Positions 43,069 to 53,975 of a stretch of DNA of 64,000 nucleotides are shown here, in pieces (position 1 is the stretch's first letter; every line of letters begins with the position of its first letter). The notes under the pieces are model-generated. The model worked only from the letters and a program-made list of their open reading frames with translations, had not been told where the DNA came from and searched no databases. This DNA is from Malachius bipustulatus (Eukaryota > Arthropoda > Insecta > Coleoptera > Melyridae). Made by a program: the position numbers and the translations under genes. Where the stretch lies: contig OU342630.1 of the NCBI GenBank assembly GCA_910589415.1, positions 1,860,001 to 1,924,000 of the forward strand, written 5' to 3'.

Positions 43069-45117
43069 TGACATAATTAGCAATAGGTAGGATATAAAAT
43101 TTAGGATACATAATTGAGCCCAAAATTAGATTTGAAATAAAAGAAAGCCAGCCTGAAGAAAATTAAGAAATTAAAAAATCAACAATAAGTTTTTATTGGC
43201 ATATTTTTTGGTTCTAGAGGTACTTTAACAAAAAGGTATATAGAATTCCAGAAGTAAATTTACGAGATTGTTAGTCAAAATTTTAAAAAGCTCAGTTGTA
43301 AGTCTGCGAAACATTTTATTTCGAATTAGGTTAGGAAGATAGATTTTTTCATAAGAGATATTACCTTAAGGTAATTTCTTAACTTTGTATTTATTAATAT
43401 TTTATTAAAATTGTAATGTTAATTTTGTTGTTATTTGATATAGGTACTGCGTATTTAGATAAAAGTTTGTAAACCTGTTTGTTTATTTTGTCAATAAACT
43501 TAGTAGAAACTAAATAATACCAGGAGTGATATCAAGAGCGAAACTTTGGAATTTATTAAAATTTCTGTAAGATTTTTTTATGTTTTTGATACAAAGTATA
43601 TTCGACACGAAGAAGCCATCTTATAAGTTCAAGTGCAAAATTTTAAACCAACATGATTATGACCAGCCAGGCGTGTTACAATGTGAGTAAAGTTAAAAAT
43701 TTTGCAAAAAAAATTACGTAACATTTTCGTTTAAAACAACGTTGCCGATTCGTTGATTTTAAATACGTCATTATAACGTATAATTTATGGTGAATTTATG
43801 TAATTAACCAAATAACTGGGTAATTGTTATCAACCTAACAAGGACATTGAGTTTTGATTAATTACACTTTTTTTAATTTTTCAACAATCGGATTGCTGTG
43901 ATTGATATAATAATTTATTATTATTCAATTTGTTTCATAGAAACTATCTTTAGCATCTCACACAACTTATCTTTTATGGACAAGAGTCGCAACACTGACA
44001 ATAATTAGAAATAAGGATTAGAAATTCAAATAATATGACGTTCTTATTATACTTGCGCAATTTGTTGTCAATCTCCTTTAATCTTCATGGAGTGCACTTG
44101 TTAACACCGACTTATTGTGTTGAATAATTATTGCATTAAAATTTTGCACGAACCATGCAATAACAAACATTGTTGTTTTTATTATAATAAACCATTGTAA
44201 TTGAAAGTATCCTAGTTGCACCTTTTCCCGACACTCCTGCATCCTTTCAATCGCTATACAGTGTGATCCCGAAATGACGAACACGGATAGTACCACAGCA
44301 TGTGGATTAAGGATTCCAAGTTTATTTAGTTTTTTCTCCAGTATGGCTTCCTTAAGAAGATAATGACTATTTTTGTTTAAAAAATTTCAATTGTTTTTTG
44401 GTTTCCACCACTGTTATAAACGACAAAAATTCTTCATGTTTGCTAATTGAACCGACTTCAAAGGTCCAATAATAACGAAGTTACACAGGTGAACAGAAGA
44501 AAATTAAAAATAGTCTATTTTTCATCACCCTGTTTACATGTTCACTTCACGCCCCTGGAGAATTTTGATCATGTAAATATATTTGACTTTCAGAAATTTT
44601 AACCGAGGGATAATTATTTCCATTTGATTGGTGAGGGGTCCAAGCTCTGAAAATTCATTAAAAATTCATTCATTAAATTGAAAAGTCAACTTTGCTGGCA
44701 GTTATCTACAGTTAGGCAAAAGTTATCAAACTGCGGTTTTCAATAACACTTTAGGAATTTAATTCTCTCTTTCACTATGTACGAATAAATATACCATTAC
44801 ATTTTTTTGTTTTTTAGAAAAATCGCTATATTTCCTTACATGTCAGACAACGCCCTGTAACGGTTGCGGTGGCAACAAAATGAAAAATTGGTAAAAAGCA
44901 ATCGACAGAAGAAGAAAAACGATTTTTTGTAATGAGACTAATCTTGCTAAATTCCTTTGAGATTAATAGGAATAATCGACATTTGAATTAACAAAGTTTT
45001 GACGTTACCCCACCAGTTTATTTATCGAGTTATTAAAAAAACCGCAAGTTAAAAAAATCAGCTATTTAATCATGATATTTGGAATATAACCTAATTTTGA
45101 AAAATGATGAGAAATTT
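43069..45117. other. AT-rich intergenic DNA
   Basis: No gene found. The frame at 44078-44296 (minus) has no recognised domain. TTCATCACCCTG near 44521 and CAACGCCCTG near 44848 look like ends of degenerate CAGGGTG-type repeats. Confidence 0.4.
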
Positions 45118-45807
45118 CCAGGATGTCCCGTATCGTTATGTTCAAATCTTGTGAGCATATAGTAGGCTTATTCCTAAGCCTAAAAAACCCAAAAGTGGTA
45201 GGTCTATCTGCATTCGTTACGAAGTTAGAGGTCTAAGAAAATAATGTCTAGTAAATACCAGATTTAACTTTGAAAACCACATAAAGCTTATTTTATTGAC
45301 CACATCTTTAGTTTATCATGTGTTAAAAATGTCCTATTCCTTGCTGAATACAAACTTGTGCTCGGAGGCCTATTGCATAAGTAGCAGTTCTAATTTATCG
45401 TCTTTTTTCGCGACCGATCTCTTGACCAGCATGCTGAATACGATCCAATAATAATTATTATTGCTTTTTGGAATTTAGTTACAAACGCCAATTCCGAAAT
45501 ATGATGGTGTCCCATTTATTTGAATCCAAATGCCATTTTGTATGAGCAGGAGAACCTCTTCTAATGTTTATTTTGGTGACATTTACTCATGTCGCCACCA
45601 TAACAATAAATTATTAGTCTAAACCACAACACATGTGGTTGCGTGGTTTTCAAAGTTGAATTTTTGTTATTTACTAGTCATAATTTTCTTAGGCCTGTAA
45701 CTTCGTAACGAGTAAAGATAGACCTGCCACTTTTAGGTTTTTTGGGCTCAAAATTAAGCCTACTATATGCTCAAAAAATTTGAACATAACGATATGGGAC
45801 ACCCTGT
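45118..45807. mobile_element. Fold-back MITE
   Basis: Left part CAGGATGTCCCGTATCGTTATGT pairs with right part ACATAACGATATGGGACACC and CTG. Internal arms pair for about 190 bp (TAACTTCGTAACGA near 45690 and TCGTTACGAAGTTA near 45217). The ends are of the CAGGGTG type, with TA following the right end. Confidence 0.65.
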
Positions 45808-46297
45808 ATATTGAAGAAAAATCGAAATTCTTTTTCGACAATTTACCACCACATTACAGTTTTTTATCGCTGGCACCCGAACGAAATTTTTTTTAATGAA
45901 ACTGATTATGCCATTTCGTGGTCCTATATCAAGTACACAAATCTTCAAAGTTTCAATTTTTTATCTTTGAAATTAAGCTCTACAGGGTGAGTTTTTTTCA
46001 ATGTTTAGTACAGGGATCTCGTAAACTACTGCAGTTAGAGGAACGGTTAAATGGGGAAAGAAGTGCAGTTTTATGAGCTTAATTCGAAACAGATTTTGTT
46101 TTTTTGAAAATCTCCATGGCTTCCTAGATATTTAACATAAAGTAAATTCCGCGGATTTCTTTACACCGAGATAGCAGTCTTATTATTGGGATTAGAGAAA
46201 AATCGTAAAGGGAAACCTTTTAGACGATTTCATAGACAATAAAACGGCGTTACAATTTTTTTTTATTTGTTGTGTCATTTTAGAGCTATGACGTAAA
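45808..46297. other. AT-rich intergenic DNA
   Basis: No gene. It includes CTACAGGGTGAGTTTTT near 45982, which resembles one end of the CAGGGTG fold-back family with no evident partner. Confidence 0.4.
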
Positions 46298-47232
46298 CTT
46301 GTGTTTTTTTAAATGTAAGTCATAGTTGGCTATGACATCATTCGATATGTTTTTTTTTTTCTAAATACAACGATATAAAACTCGATATAGTTTTTTTGAG
46401 AAATAAAAAAGTTGGGACGGTTTTTAATTTTATTTCCTATAAACTTAACTAGGCAGCCATGTAAGCATAACTGATAGACCTCAGTTGAATTTGAAATTAC
46501 ACATAGATAATTTTGCAGAATAATTTGTAATCCTCTATGCAAACAATAATTATACTTAATTAACTACAAATTTTCTAATAGCCATCTAGTAACTCTAGAA
46601 AATATTATAAATCATTTTAATATAAAAGGTTAACGACGATTAAAATATCTGCGAAAATATTGTTCCGCAGCCCTGACAGCATTCTTTTGACACTGAATAT
46701 AACATTCTGTCATATCACGCTTCTCTTGGTTGGAAAACTCCATACTAGTACTTCACCTTGCAGGTTATACGATTTAAGAACTTCTGCAAAACCTGACTTC
46801 ATACTTAAAGTTCAATGGAAATTATAAGCCTCTAAGTAACTAACTGTCAAATTTTATAGTTTCGCTGTTTCTGTTACTGTTGCTAAGCAACCGTCACATT
46901 TTGATATGAATATTTAGTCTAAAGTTCTACAGCGTAGGTAGGTATTGTTACAAGTTTTTTGAAAGATTAGAATTAAAATTTATATTTTTTTTAAGTTCTA
47001 GAAAACTAGCTATGCCGTTGAACTATATTAATTCATATAAGATTTTCAATTCAAAATTAACTATTAAATTCAGCGCCTATACCACGTATTTGAGGAAATA
47101 AAATTAAAAACCGTCCTAACTTTTTTATTTCCCGAAAAAACGATATCGAGTTTTATATCGTTGTATTTAGAAAAAAAAGACATATCGAATTATGTCATAG
47201 CCAACTATGACTCACATTTAAAAAAACACAAG
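46298..47232. mobile_element. Fold-back element abutting Penelope copy A
   Basis: Ends CTTGTGTTTTTTT and AAAAAAACACAAG; arms of about 150 bp pair well (GATATAAAACTCGATAT near 46373 and ATATCGAGTTTTATATCG near 47144). The interior (46450-47080) is largely unpaired and may contain another insertion. The right end coincides with the point where Penelope copy A stops matching copy B. Confidence 0.65.
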
Positions 47233-47839
47233 TATTTTTTCTTCGTGGTAGGAATTGTAATTCAGGTATCTGCCTGAGGCGGTTGGTTTTGTGTACCAAT
47301 CCAGAATTATTTTGTTGTCATTAGTTCTAATCAATTTTGTGTCTAGGAAAGGTACACTTTTGTTATTTTCCTTTTCCACTGTGAATGATAAAAAAGTGTT
47401 GTGGTTATTTATTTTTTCTAATAATTGATTGATTTGGTTTTTTGGTATAGCACAAATAATATCGTCTACATATTTTTTGATCAGAGGTATTTCATATGGG
47501 AGGTCGCTCAAACAGTCGTCAAGTAGATCATCAATTACATAGTTTGCTATTATGGGAGAAGCTGTTGCTCCCATAGGAGTTCCTAATATTTGTTTATAAA
47601 TAATGTTATTATATGTAAAAATTGTGTTATCAAACACGAACTGGACCAACTCAAGAAACTTTTTTTCCGGTATGTTAGTATTTTGGCTGATTGTCTGCCA
47701 GTGCCTTTTTATAGATTTTTTAACTAAGTCTATATGAATATTTGTAAATAACGATACCACGTCAAAACTGACCAACTCATAGTTATCTGGTAGTTGCATT
47801 TCATTGACTATAGTTGCAAATTCAAAGGAGTCTTTTATA
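47233..47839 (-). pseudogene. Penelope RT, copy A, C-terminal part
   Basis: Contains the main RT motifs: FDVVSLFTNI, LGTPMGATASPIIANY and KKYVDDIICAI (YVDD catalytic). The reading frame matches copies B and C without the homopolymer frameshift seen in copy B (seven T in the run near 47660). It is cut before the linker and endonuclease. On the other side it is separated from its N-terminal half by a TA-flanked fold-back. Confidence 0.8.
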
Positions 47840-49520
47840 CAGGGTTACTGGTAACTGGATACATTCCTTTGGTGATCTGATAAAACAAGAGGTAAGGAGT
47901 AAATTAACCCCAACATGCACTATACAAAACTCAATAGATTTTGAGATATTTCGATTTTCAACTTTTCTTAAAAAAATGGTTTCAGATGTCTTGAAATGTA
48001 ATTTTCAAAAAATCTACTTTAACTTTTTGATTTTTTTTTGCTGGAATACTTGTCCAATACTATGCTTTCTTCTGGAATAAAAAATATCCTGAGGTATTTC
48101 GATCGTGTGAAAATTTCAAAGAAAAACTTTCACAAACTATTTTTTTTAAATAAGATTTAAAAGTTTTTACAAGTTATTTTCGCAAAATTGTCAAGGCACC
48201 TTGCGTACAAATTGTTTTAAAAACTTCCCTAGTGTAGTAGCTATCTAACAAGGTACGAATCTTGTACAATAATAACAGAATCTCCCCGCTATATGTACCG
48301 TTACCGAGGAACAAATCCTTAAGTCGGGACGTTTTAAAAAAAATACGGCCCTGAACGGGGGTCTTAAAATTCTCGGATCCGGTCCATTTTCAATAGGTCG
48401 TATTTGGGGGTCACGAGCTTCGTCCCTACCAAGTTTCGTCCCGATCGGTAAAACTTTCAGACACTTAGAGTGGCTATTACTAGGCTATTCCCGAAAAATC
48501 CCGAAATTCCCGAAAAAATGACACTTCCCGGGAACGGATCCCGCTCATTTTCAAGAGGCATCGTGCCACGGTGCGCCTCTTCAATCGAGCCAAATTTCAA
48601 CTTTCCCACATGAAAACTGGCGGCTCTAGAGTGTTTCCTAGCAAAGTCACAGACAGACAGACCGACAGACAGACATTTTTCGGGCACAAGAATACGTATA
48701 CTTACGAAACTTCTGTGACTTTGCTAGGAAACACTCTAGAGCCGCCAGTTTTCATGTGGGAAAGTTGAAATTTGGCTCGATTGAAGAGGCGCACCGTGGC
48801 ACGATGCCCATTGAAAATGAGCGGGATCCGTTCCGGGAAGTGTCATTTTTTCGGGAATTTCAGGATTTTTCGGGAATAGCCTAGGAAACACTCTTAGTGT
48901 CTGAAAGTTTTACCGATCGGGACGAAACTTGGTAGGGACGAAGCTCGGGACCCCCAAATACGACCTGTTGAAGATGGGCCGGATCCGAGAATTTTAAGAC
49001 CCCCGTTCAGGGCCATATTTTTTTTAAAACGTCCCGACTTAAGGATTTGTTCCTCGGTAACGGTACATAGCAGGGAGATTCTGTTATTCTTGTACAAGAT
49101 TCGTACCTTGTTAGATAGCTACTACACTAGGGAAGTTTTTAAAACAATTTGTACGCAAGTTGCCTTGACAATTTTGCGAAAATAACTTGTAAAAACTTTT
49201 AAATCTTATTTAAAAAAAATAGTTTGTGAAAATTTTTCTTTGAAATTTTCACACGATCGAAAAACCTCAGGTTATTTTTTATTCCAGAAGGAAGCATAGT
49301 ATTGAACAAGTATTCCAGCAAAAAAAAAATCAAAAAGTTAAAGTAGATTTTTTGAAAATTACATTTCAAGACATTTGAAACCATTTTTTTAAGAAAAGTT
49401 GAAAATCGAAATATCTCAAAATCTATTGAGTTTTGTATAGTGCATGTTGGGGTTAATTTACTTCTTACCTCTTGTTTTATCAGATCACCAAAGGAATGTA
49501 TCCAGTTACCAGTAACCCTG
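47840..49520. mobile_element. Long fold-back MITE inside Penelope copy A
   Basis: 1,681 bp, ends CAGGGTTACTGGTAACTGG and its reverse complement. TA lies on both sides (47838-47839 and 49521-49522), and copies B and C show the empty site, in which the two flanking halves join with only one TA. The arms are about 800 bp long; around the centre (about 48650-48670) lies a CAGACAGACAGACC-type simple repeat. It has no credible coding capacity. Confidence 0.85.
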
Positions 49521-50670
49521 TATAGTAGCGTTCATGTTTTATGTATGATTCAGTCAGAACGTCAGTAACTAGTTGTGCTACTCCAGTGCTTGGGGCGTTA
49601 ATTGAGGAGATGATAGGACGAACACTGAGTTCTGCCTTGTGTATTTTAGGTAGTGCGTAATATTTTGCTGGTATGGAGTTGTGTATTTTGTATTTCTTGT
49701 TTTGTTCCTCTGTTATGAATTTTCGTTTGTGTAAGTCAGTGATGAGTTTGTTGGCCGACGTCTGTACAGTAGTAGTAGGGTTTCTAGATAGTACTTTATA
49801 ATATTGTTGGTTTTCAAGAAGATCATTGCTTAATTGATTATATTGTTCTTTACCTATTACCACTGTTACGTTGCCCTTATCTGCTTTTGTTATTAAGATG
49901 TTAGGGTTGTCTCTTAAGAATCGTTTTGTTAATTTGACTTCTCGATTTAAGTCAAAATTAGTCTGTTGTTCATTTTTATAAAAGTTGGTTATTACATTAG
50001 TGACTTTAGCTCTTATTATGTCTTTTTTATTAATGTCTATATGATCTATAATATATTCAACGTCAGCCAACAACCCCCCCACTGTAATGTCTTTCTTTTC
50101 TGGTGGTAAGCTAAATTTGTTTCCTAGACTTAAAAGGTGTTGGACTTCTTCAGGAATATCGACCGTTGTTAAGTTTTTTAGCCAGTTTTGTTTAGTTTTT
50201 ATTTTTGGCTTTTGTTCAGTCCTTAGTCTGTTAATTTTACTTAAGTTAGTCTCTTTAATTGAATGAAACTGTCTGTTATATTTAATTTTGAATTTTCTGG
50301 TCGATTCTTCCATCAGCTCTCCTGGCACCAGTTCTCTTAGTTTAGTCTTAGTTTTTGTTAGTTGTTGTTCAAAAAACACTAGATTTCTGTGAGTTATTTT
50401 AATACAGAGGTTAAGGGTGTTGTGTTCTAACCTTAAGTTATGTTGTTTTATCTGTTGAGATGTGGACCCGTCAGGAACCTCCAAAACCCGGAAAATCGCT
50501 CTTTCGCTGTCAACTATAAAATCAGGCACCAATGACTGTCTTCTGCACTCTAGTAGGAAGATCCTTCTGTTACGTAGGGCCGCTAACTTGATGTCGATAT
50601 TCGCCCATGTCTTGTACAACTGCAGTGCTGTTTGTCCGTAGTTTCGTCTGATGTCTTCGAAGAACCCCAT
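49521..50670 (-). pseudogene. Penelope RT, copy A, N-terminal part
   Basis: Starts at ATG 50670 (MGFFEDIRRNYG), as in copy C. The frame is open through the N-terminal region, LITDLHKRKF and YYALPKIHKAELSVRPIIS, up to SYIKHERYY, where the fold-back element interrupts it. A frame extending to a GTG at 50721 runs into the pLTR and is probably not the start. Confidence 0.8.
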
Positions 50671-50722
50671 TTCTAAAAAATACACACCCTTTGGGAAGTA
50701 ATGACCTTCGTTAGAACACACA

Positions 50723-51216
50723 CTGTTGTTAGTAATGGGTTATAGGTCAATGAGAAGTAAGACTCTTTTCTCTGGCCAAGCTTTCGGAATTACTTTATTC
50801 CTTCTTCAGGGCAACTACAAGATCAAAAACTACAGTTATAACAATATGTTTCATCAATTTTTTTACATGTAAGTACTTACGAAATTTGAGGTTAACTCTT
50901 ACAGTTCTTAGGTAAATTGAATTAAAATAAACAAGACTACACATTGTTAGACTACTACAAAACACTTTAAAAATTAAACACCCATTTTTTGGGTCAGTTA
51001 AAAAACTACATATTTCAAAAAATTAAAAAATAGAAACGAGTCCCCGAGATCGAGAGCCTTCCATCACGTGTCCGACATCTTGGTTAGTTATTGATAAAAT
51101 TCAAGATAATATTCAATTTTTTAAATCCTTAAAAATTTTTAAAAAATTTTTATGTTAAACTTCAGAAATCACATGTCTCTCTTAGTCTGTCAGTTGTCGT
51201 TGTTGTATTAGTGTCT
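50723..51216 (-). repeat. Penelope pLTR between copies A and B
   Basis: 494 bp, reverse complement of the pLTRs at 53474-53975 and 56671-57164. It is downstream of copy B and upstream of copy A, so A and B are in tandem. It contains a hammerhead-like core. Confidence 0.8.
50775..50815 (-). ncRNA. Hammerhead-ribozyme-like motif
   Basis: On the minus strand: CTGAAGA (50809-50803), then GGAAT...ATTCC stem II with a short loop, then GAAA (50785-50782), then AAGCTT as a minimal palindromic stem III. This is the conserved core order of a hammerhead. Such ribozymes are established in Penelope-like pLTRs, often with a minimal stem III. Confidence 0.65.
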
Positions 51217-53473
51217 GTTCTTCTTTTTATTATTCCCGGACTTGTCATCTTGTATTTTAGTTCTTCTTTTTTTAATTTTACTATTTTTGGTCTTATGATT
51301 TTTGTAGTCTGTGATGAGTCTATTAGTCGTTGTTTTCTATGTTGGAGTCTGTATTGAGTCTGTAATAGGAATTGTCTTTTTCTAATTGTATTAGGTAACT
51401 GTATGCTGCACTTAAGTTGTTTGTGTCTGACTTTTTGTTAATTATTTTGTCTTCTTTAGTAATTTCAATCATTTCTAAAGTCAGCCTTTTTTTATAATTT
51501 TTTTCCGTTCTTAAGATAGAGACTTCTTCAAATTTTGGTATATGGTCTTGTTCATTGGCATGTTGCGCCAATGCACATCTTTGTGGGTGCAGTCTACAGT
51601 CACTCTTGTGTGATGTTAGTCTGGTCTGTAAGTTTCCTGATGTTTGCCCTATATACACCCCATCACACCCCCCGCACGGGATTTTGTAAATTACGTTAGA
51701 TTTTTTTAACAAAGGTGTTGGATCTTTAATTTTTGAAAAAACTACGTCACCTATCGTCCTGACTGTCCTCTTTGCTATCTTAATATGTAAGTCATCTGTT
51801 TTTAGGTTGTTGATTAATTTGTTGGTCAAGTTTTTTACTTGTGGTAAAGTTGCATAAATTATGTTTTGTTCGTTGTTTCCTGAGTCAGGCCCCCCTCGTG
51901 CCTCAACTTGGTTATCATTATTTTGACTTGTAACTATTTCTGGATGCACCGCTGGATTACTGTAGAGCAATTTTTTTATAATGTTCTTAGGATAGGAGTT
52001 GTCTATCAGGATTTCCTCAAGTTTTTTAAAATTTTTTTCTTTTAAAGTTTGGTGACTTATTTTGTTGATTCTGTTTTTTAATGCTAATACCAAATTTATT
52101 TTAATTTTTTCTTCGTGGTAGGAATTGTAATTCAGGTATCTGCCTGAGGCGGTTGGTTTTGTGTACCAATCCAGAATTATTTTGTTGTCATTAGTTCTAA
52201 TCAATTTTGTGTCTAGGAAAGGTACACTTTTGTTATTTTCCTTTTCCACTGTGAATGATAAAAAAGTGTTGTGGTTATTTATTTTTTCTAATAATTGATT
52301 GATTTGGTTTTTTGGTATAGCACAAATAATATCGTCTACATATTTTTTGATCAGAGGTATTTCATATGGGAGGTCGCTCAAACAGTCGTCAAGTAGATCA
52401 TCCATTACATAGTTTGCTATTATGGGAGAAGCTGTTGCTCCCATAGGAGTTCCTAATATTTGTTTATAAATAATGTTATTATATGTAAAAATTGTGTTAT
52501 CAAACACGAACTGGACCAACTCAAGAAACTTTTTTTTCCGGTATGTTAGTATTTTGGCTGATTGTCTGCCAGTGCCTTTTTATAGATTTTTTAACTAAGT
52601 CTATATGAATATTTGTAAATAACGATACCACGTCAAAACTGACCAACTCATAGTTATCTGCTAGTTGCATTTCATTGACTATGGTTGCAAATTCAAAGGA
52701 GTCTTTTATATAGTAGCGTTCATGTTTTATGTATGATTCAGTCAGAACGTCAGTAACTAGTTGTGCTACTCCAGTGCTTGGGGCGTTAATTGAGGAGATG
52801 ATAGGACGAACACTGAGTTCTGCCTTGTGTATTTTAGGTAGTGCGTAATATTTTGCTGGTATGGAGTTGTGTATTTTGTATTTCTTGTTTTGTTCCTCTG
52901 TTATGAATTTTCGTTTGTGTAAGTCAGTGATGAGTTTGTTGGCCGACGTCTGTACGGTAGTAGTAGGGTTTCTAGATAGTACTTTATAATATTGTTGGTT
53001 TTCAAGAAGATCATTGCTTAATTGATTATATTGTTCTTTACCTATTACCACTGTTACGTTGCCCTTATCTGCTTTTGTTATTAAGATGTTAGGGTTGTCT
53101 CTTAAGAATCGTTTTGTTAATTTGACTTCTCGATTTAAGTCAAAATTAGTCTGTTGTTCATTTTTATAAAAGTTGGTTATTACATTAGTGACTTTAGCTC
53201 TTATTATGTCTTTTTTATTAATGTCTATATGATCTATAATATATTCAACGTCAGCCAACAACCCCCCCACTGTAATGTCTTTCTTTTCTGGTGGTAAGCT
53301 AAATTTGTTTCCTAGACTTAAAAGGTGTTGGACTTCTTCAGGAATATCGACCGTTGTTAAGTTTTTTAGCCAGTTTTGTTTAGTTTTTATTTTTGGCTTT
53401 TGTTCAGTCCTTAGTCTGTTAATTGTACTTAAGTTAGTCTCTTTAATTGAATGAAACTGTCTGTTATATTTAA
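51217..53473 (-). mobile_element. Penelope-like element, copy B (5'-truncated)
   Basis: Minus strand. It lacks the first part of the ORF: homology begins at KYNRQFHS, close to an inverted junction with the pLTR of copy C at about 53474. The 3' end is complete and continues into the pLTR 50723-51216. 5' truncation and inverted junctions are usual for Penelope insertions. Confidence 0.8.
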
Positions 53474-53480
53474 TAGACAC
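51323..53480 (-). pseudogene. Penelope RT plus GIY-YIG endonuclease, copy B
   Basis: Two frames, 52521-53480 and 51323-52519, are separated by an extra T in a T-run (eight versus seven in copy A) just after IPEKK. The first contains the N-terminal region and FDVVSLFTNI. The second contains GTPMGATASPIIANY, KKYVDDIICA and, after a linker, the GIY-YIG endonuclease (IPCGGCDGVYIGQTSG, then R and H residues of the same domain). It ends at 51323. In the family, RT and GIY-YIG endonuclease carry out target-primed integration. Confidence 0.85.
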
Positions 53481-53975
53481 TAATACACTAATACAACAAC
53501 GACAACTGACAGACTAAGAGAGACATGTGATTTCTGAAGTTTAACATAAAAATTTTTTAAAAATTTTTAAGGATTTAAAAAATTGAATATTATCTTGAAT
53601 TTTATCAATAACTAACCAAGATGTCGGACACGTGATGGAAGGCTCTCGATCTCGGGGACTCGTTTCTATTTTTTAATTTTTTGAAATATGTAGTTTTTTA
53701 ACTGACCCAAAAATGGGTGTTTAATTTTTAAAGTGTTTTGTAGTAGTCTAACAATGTGTAGTCTTGTTTATTTTAATTCAATTTACCTAAGAACTGTAAG
53801 AGTTAACCTCAAATTTCGTAAGTACTTACTTGTAAAAAAATTGATGAAACATATTGTTATAACTGTAGTTTTTGATCTTGTAGTTGCCCTGAAGAAGGAA
53901 TAAAGTAATTCCGAAAGCTTGGCCAGAGAAAAGAGTCTTACTTCTCATTGACCTATAACCCATTACTAACAACAG
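53474..53975 (+). repeat. Penelope 5' pLTR of copy C
   Basis: About 500 bp directly repeated at 56671-57164. It joins copy B head to head at its left end, where ACTAATAC is doubled, suggesting microhomology at the inverted junction. Confidence 0.8.
53882..53925 (+). ncRNA. Hammerhead-ribozyme-like motif
   Basis: CTGAAGA at 53889-53895, GGAAT/ATTCC stem II, GAAA at 53913-53916, followed by AGCTTGGCC. Short stem I pairing (GCC with GGC) is visible. Identical in core to the other two pLTRs. Confidence 0.65.

Larger units (their letters stand above)
47233..50722 (-). mobile_element. Penelope-like element, copy A (3'-truncated, interrupted)
   Basis: Minus-strand Penelope-like element with the start of the ORF at about 50670 (ATG) and its pLTR at 50723-51216. 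A 1,681-bp fold-back is inserted at 47840-49520. The 3' end is missing beyond 47233, where the fold-back at 46298-47232 begins, so the GIY-YIG endonuclease is lost. Copy B supplies the uninterrupted reference. Confidence 0.8.

Noticed and set aside
48571..48768. Gene within the long fold-back at 47840-49520
   Set aside because: It crosses the symmetry axis and simple repeats, and mirrors itself on the other strand.
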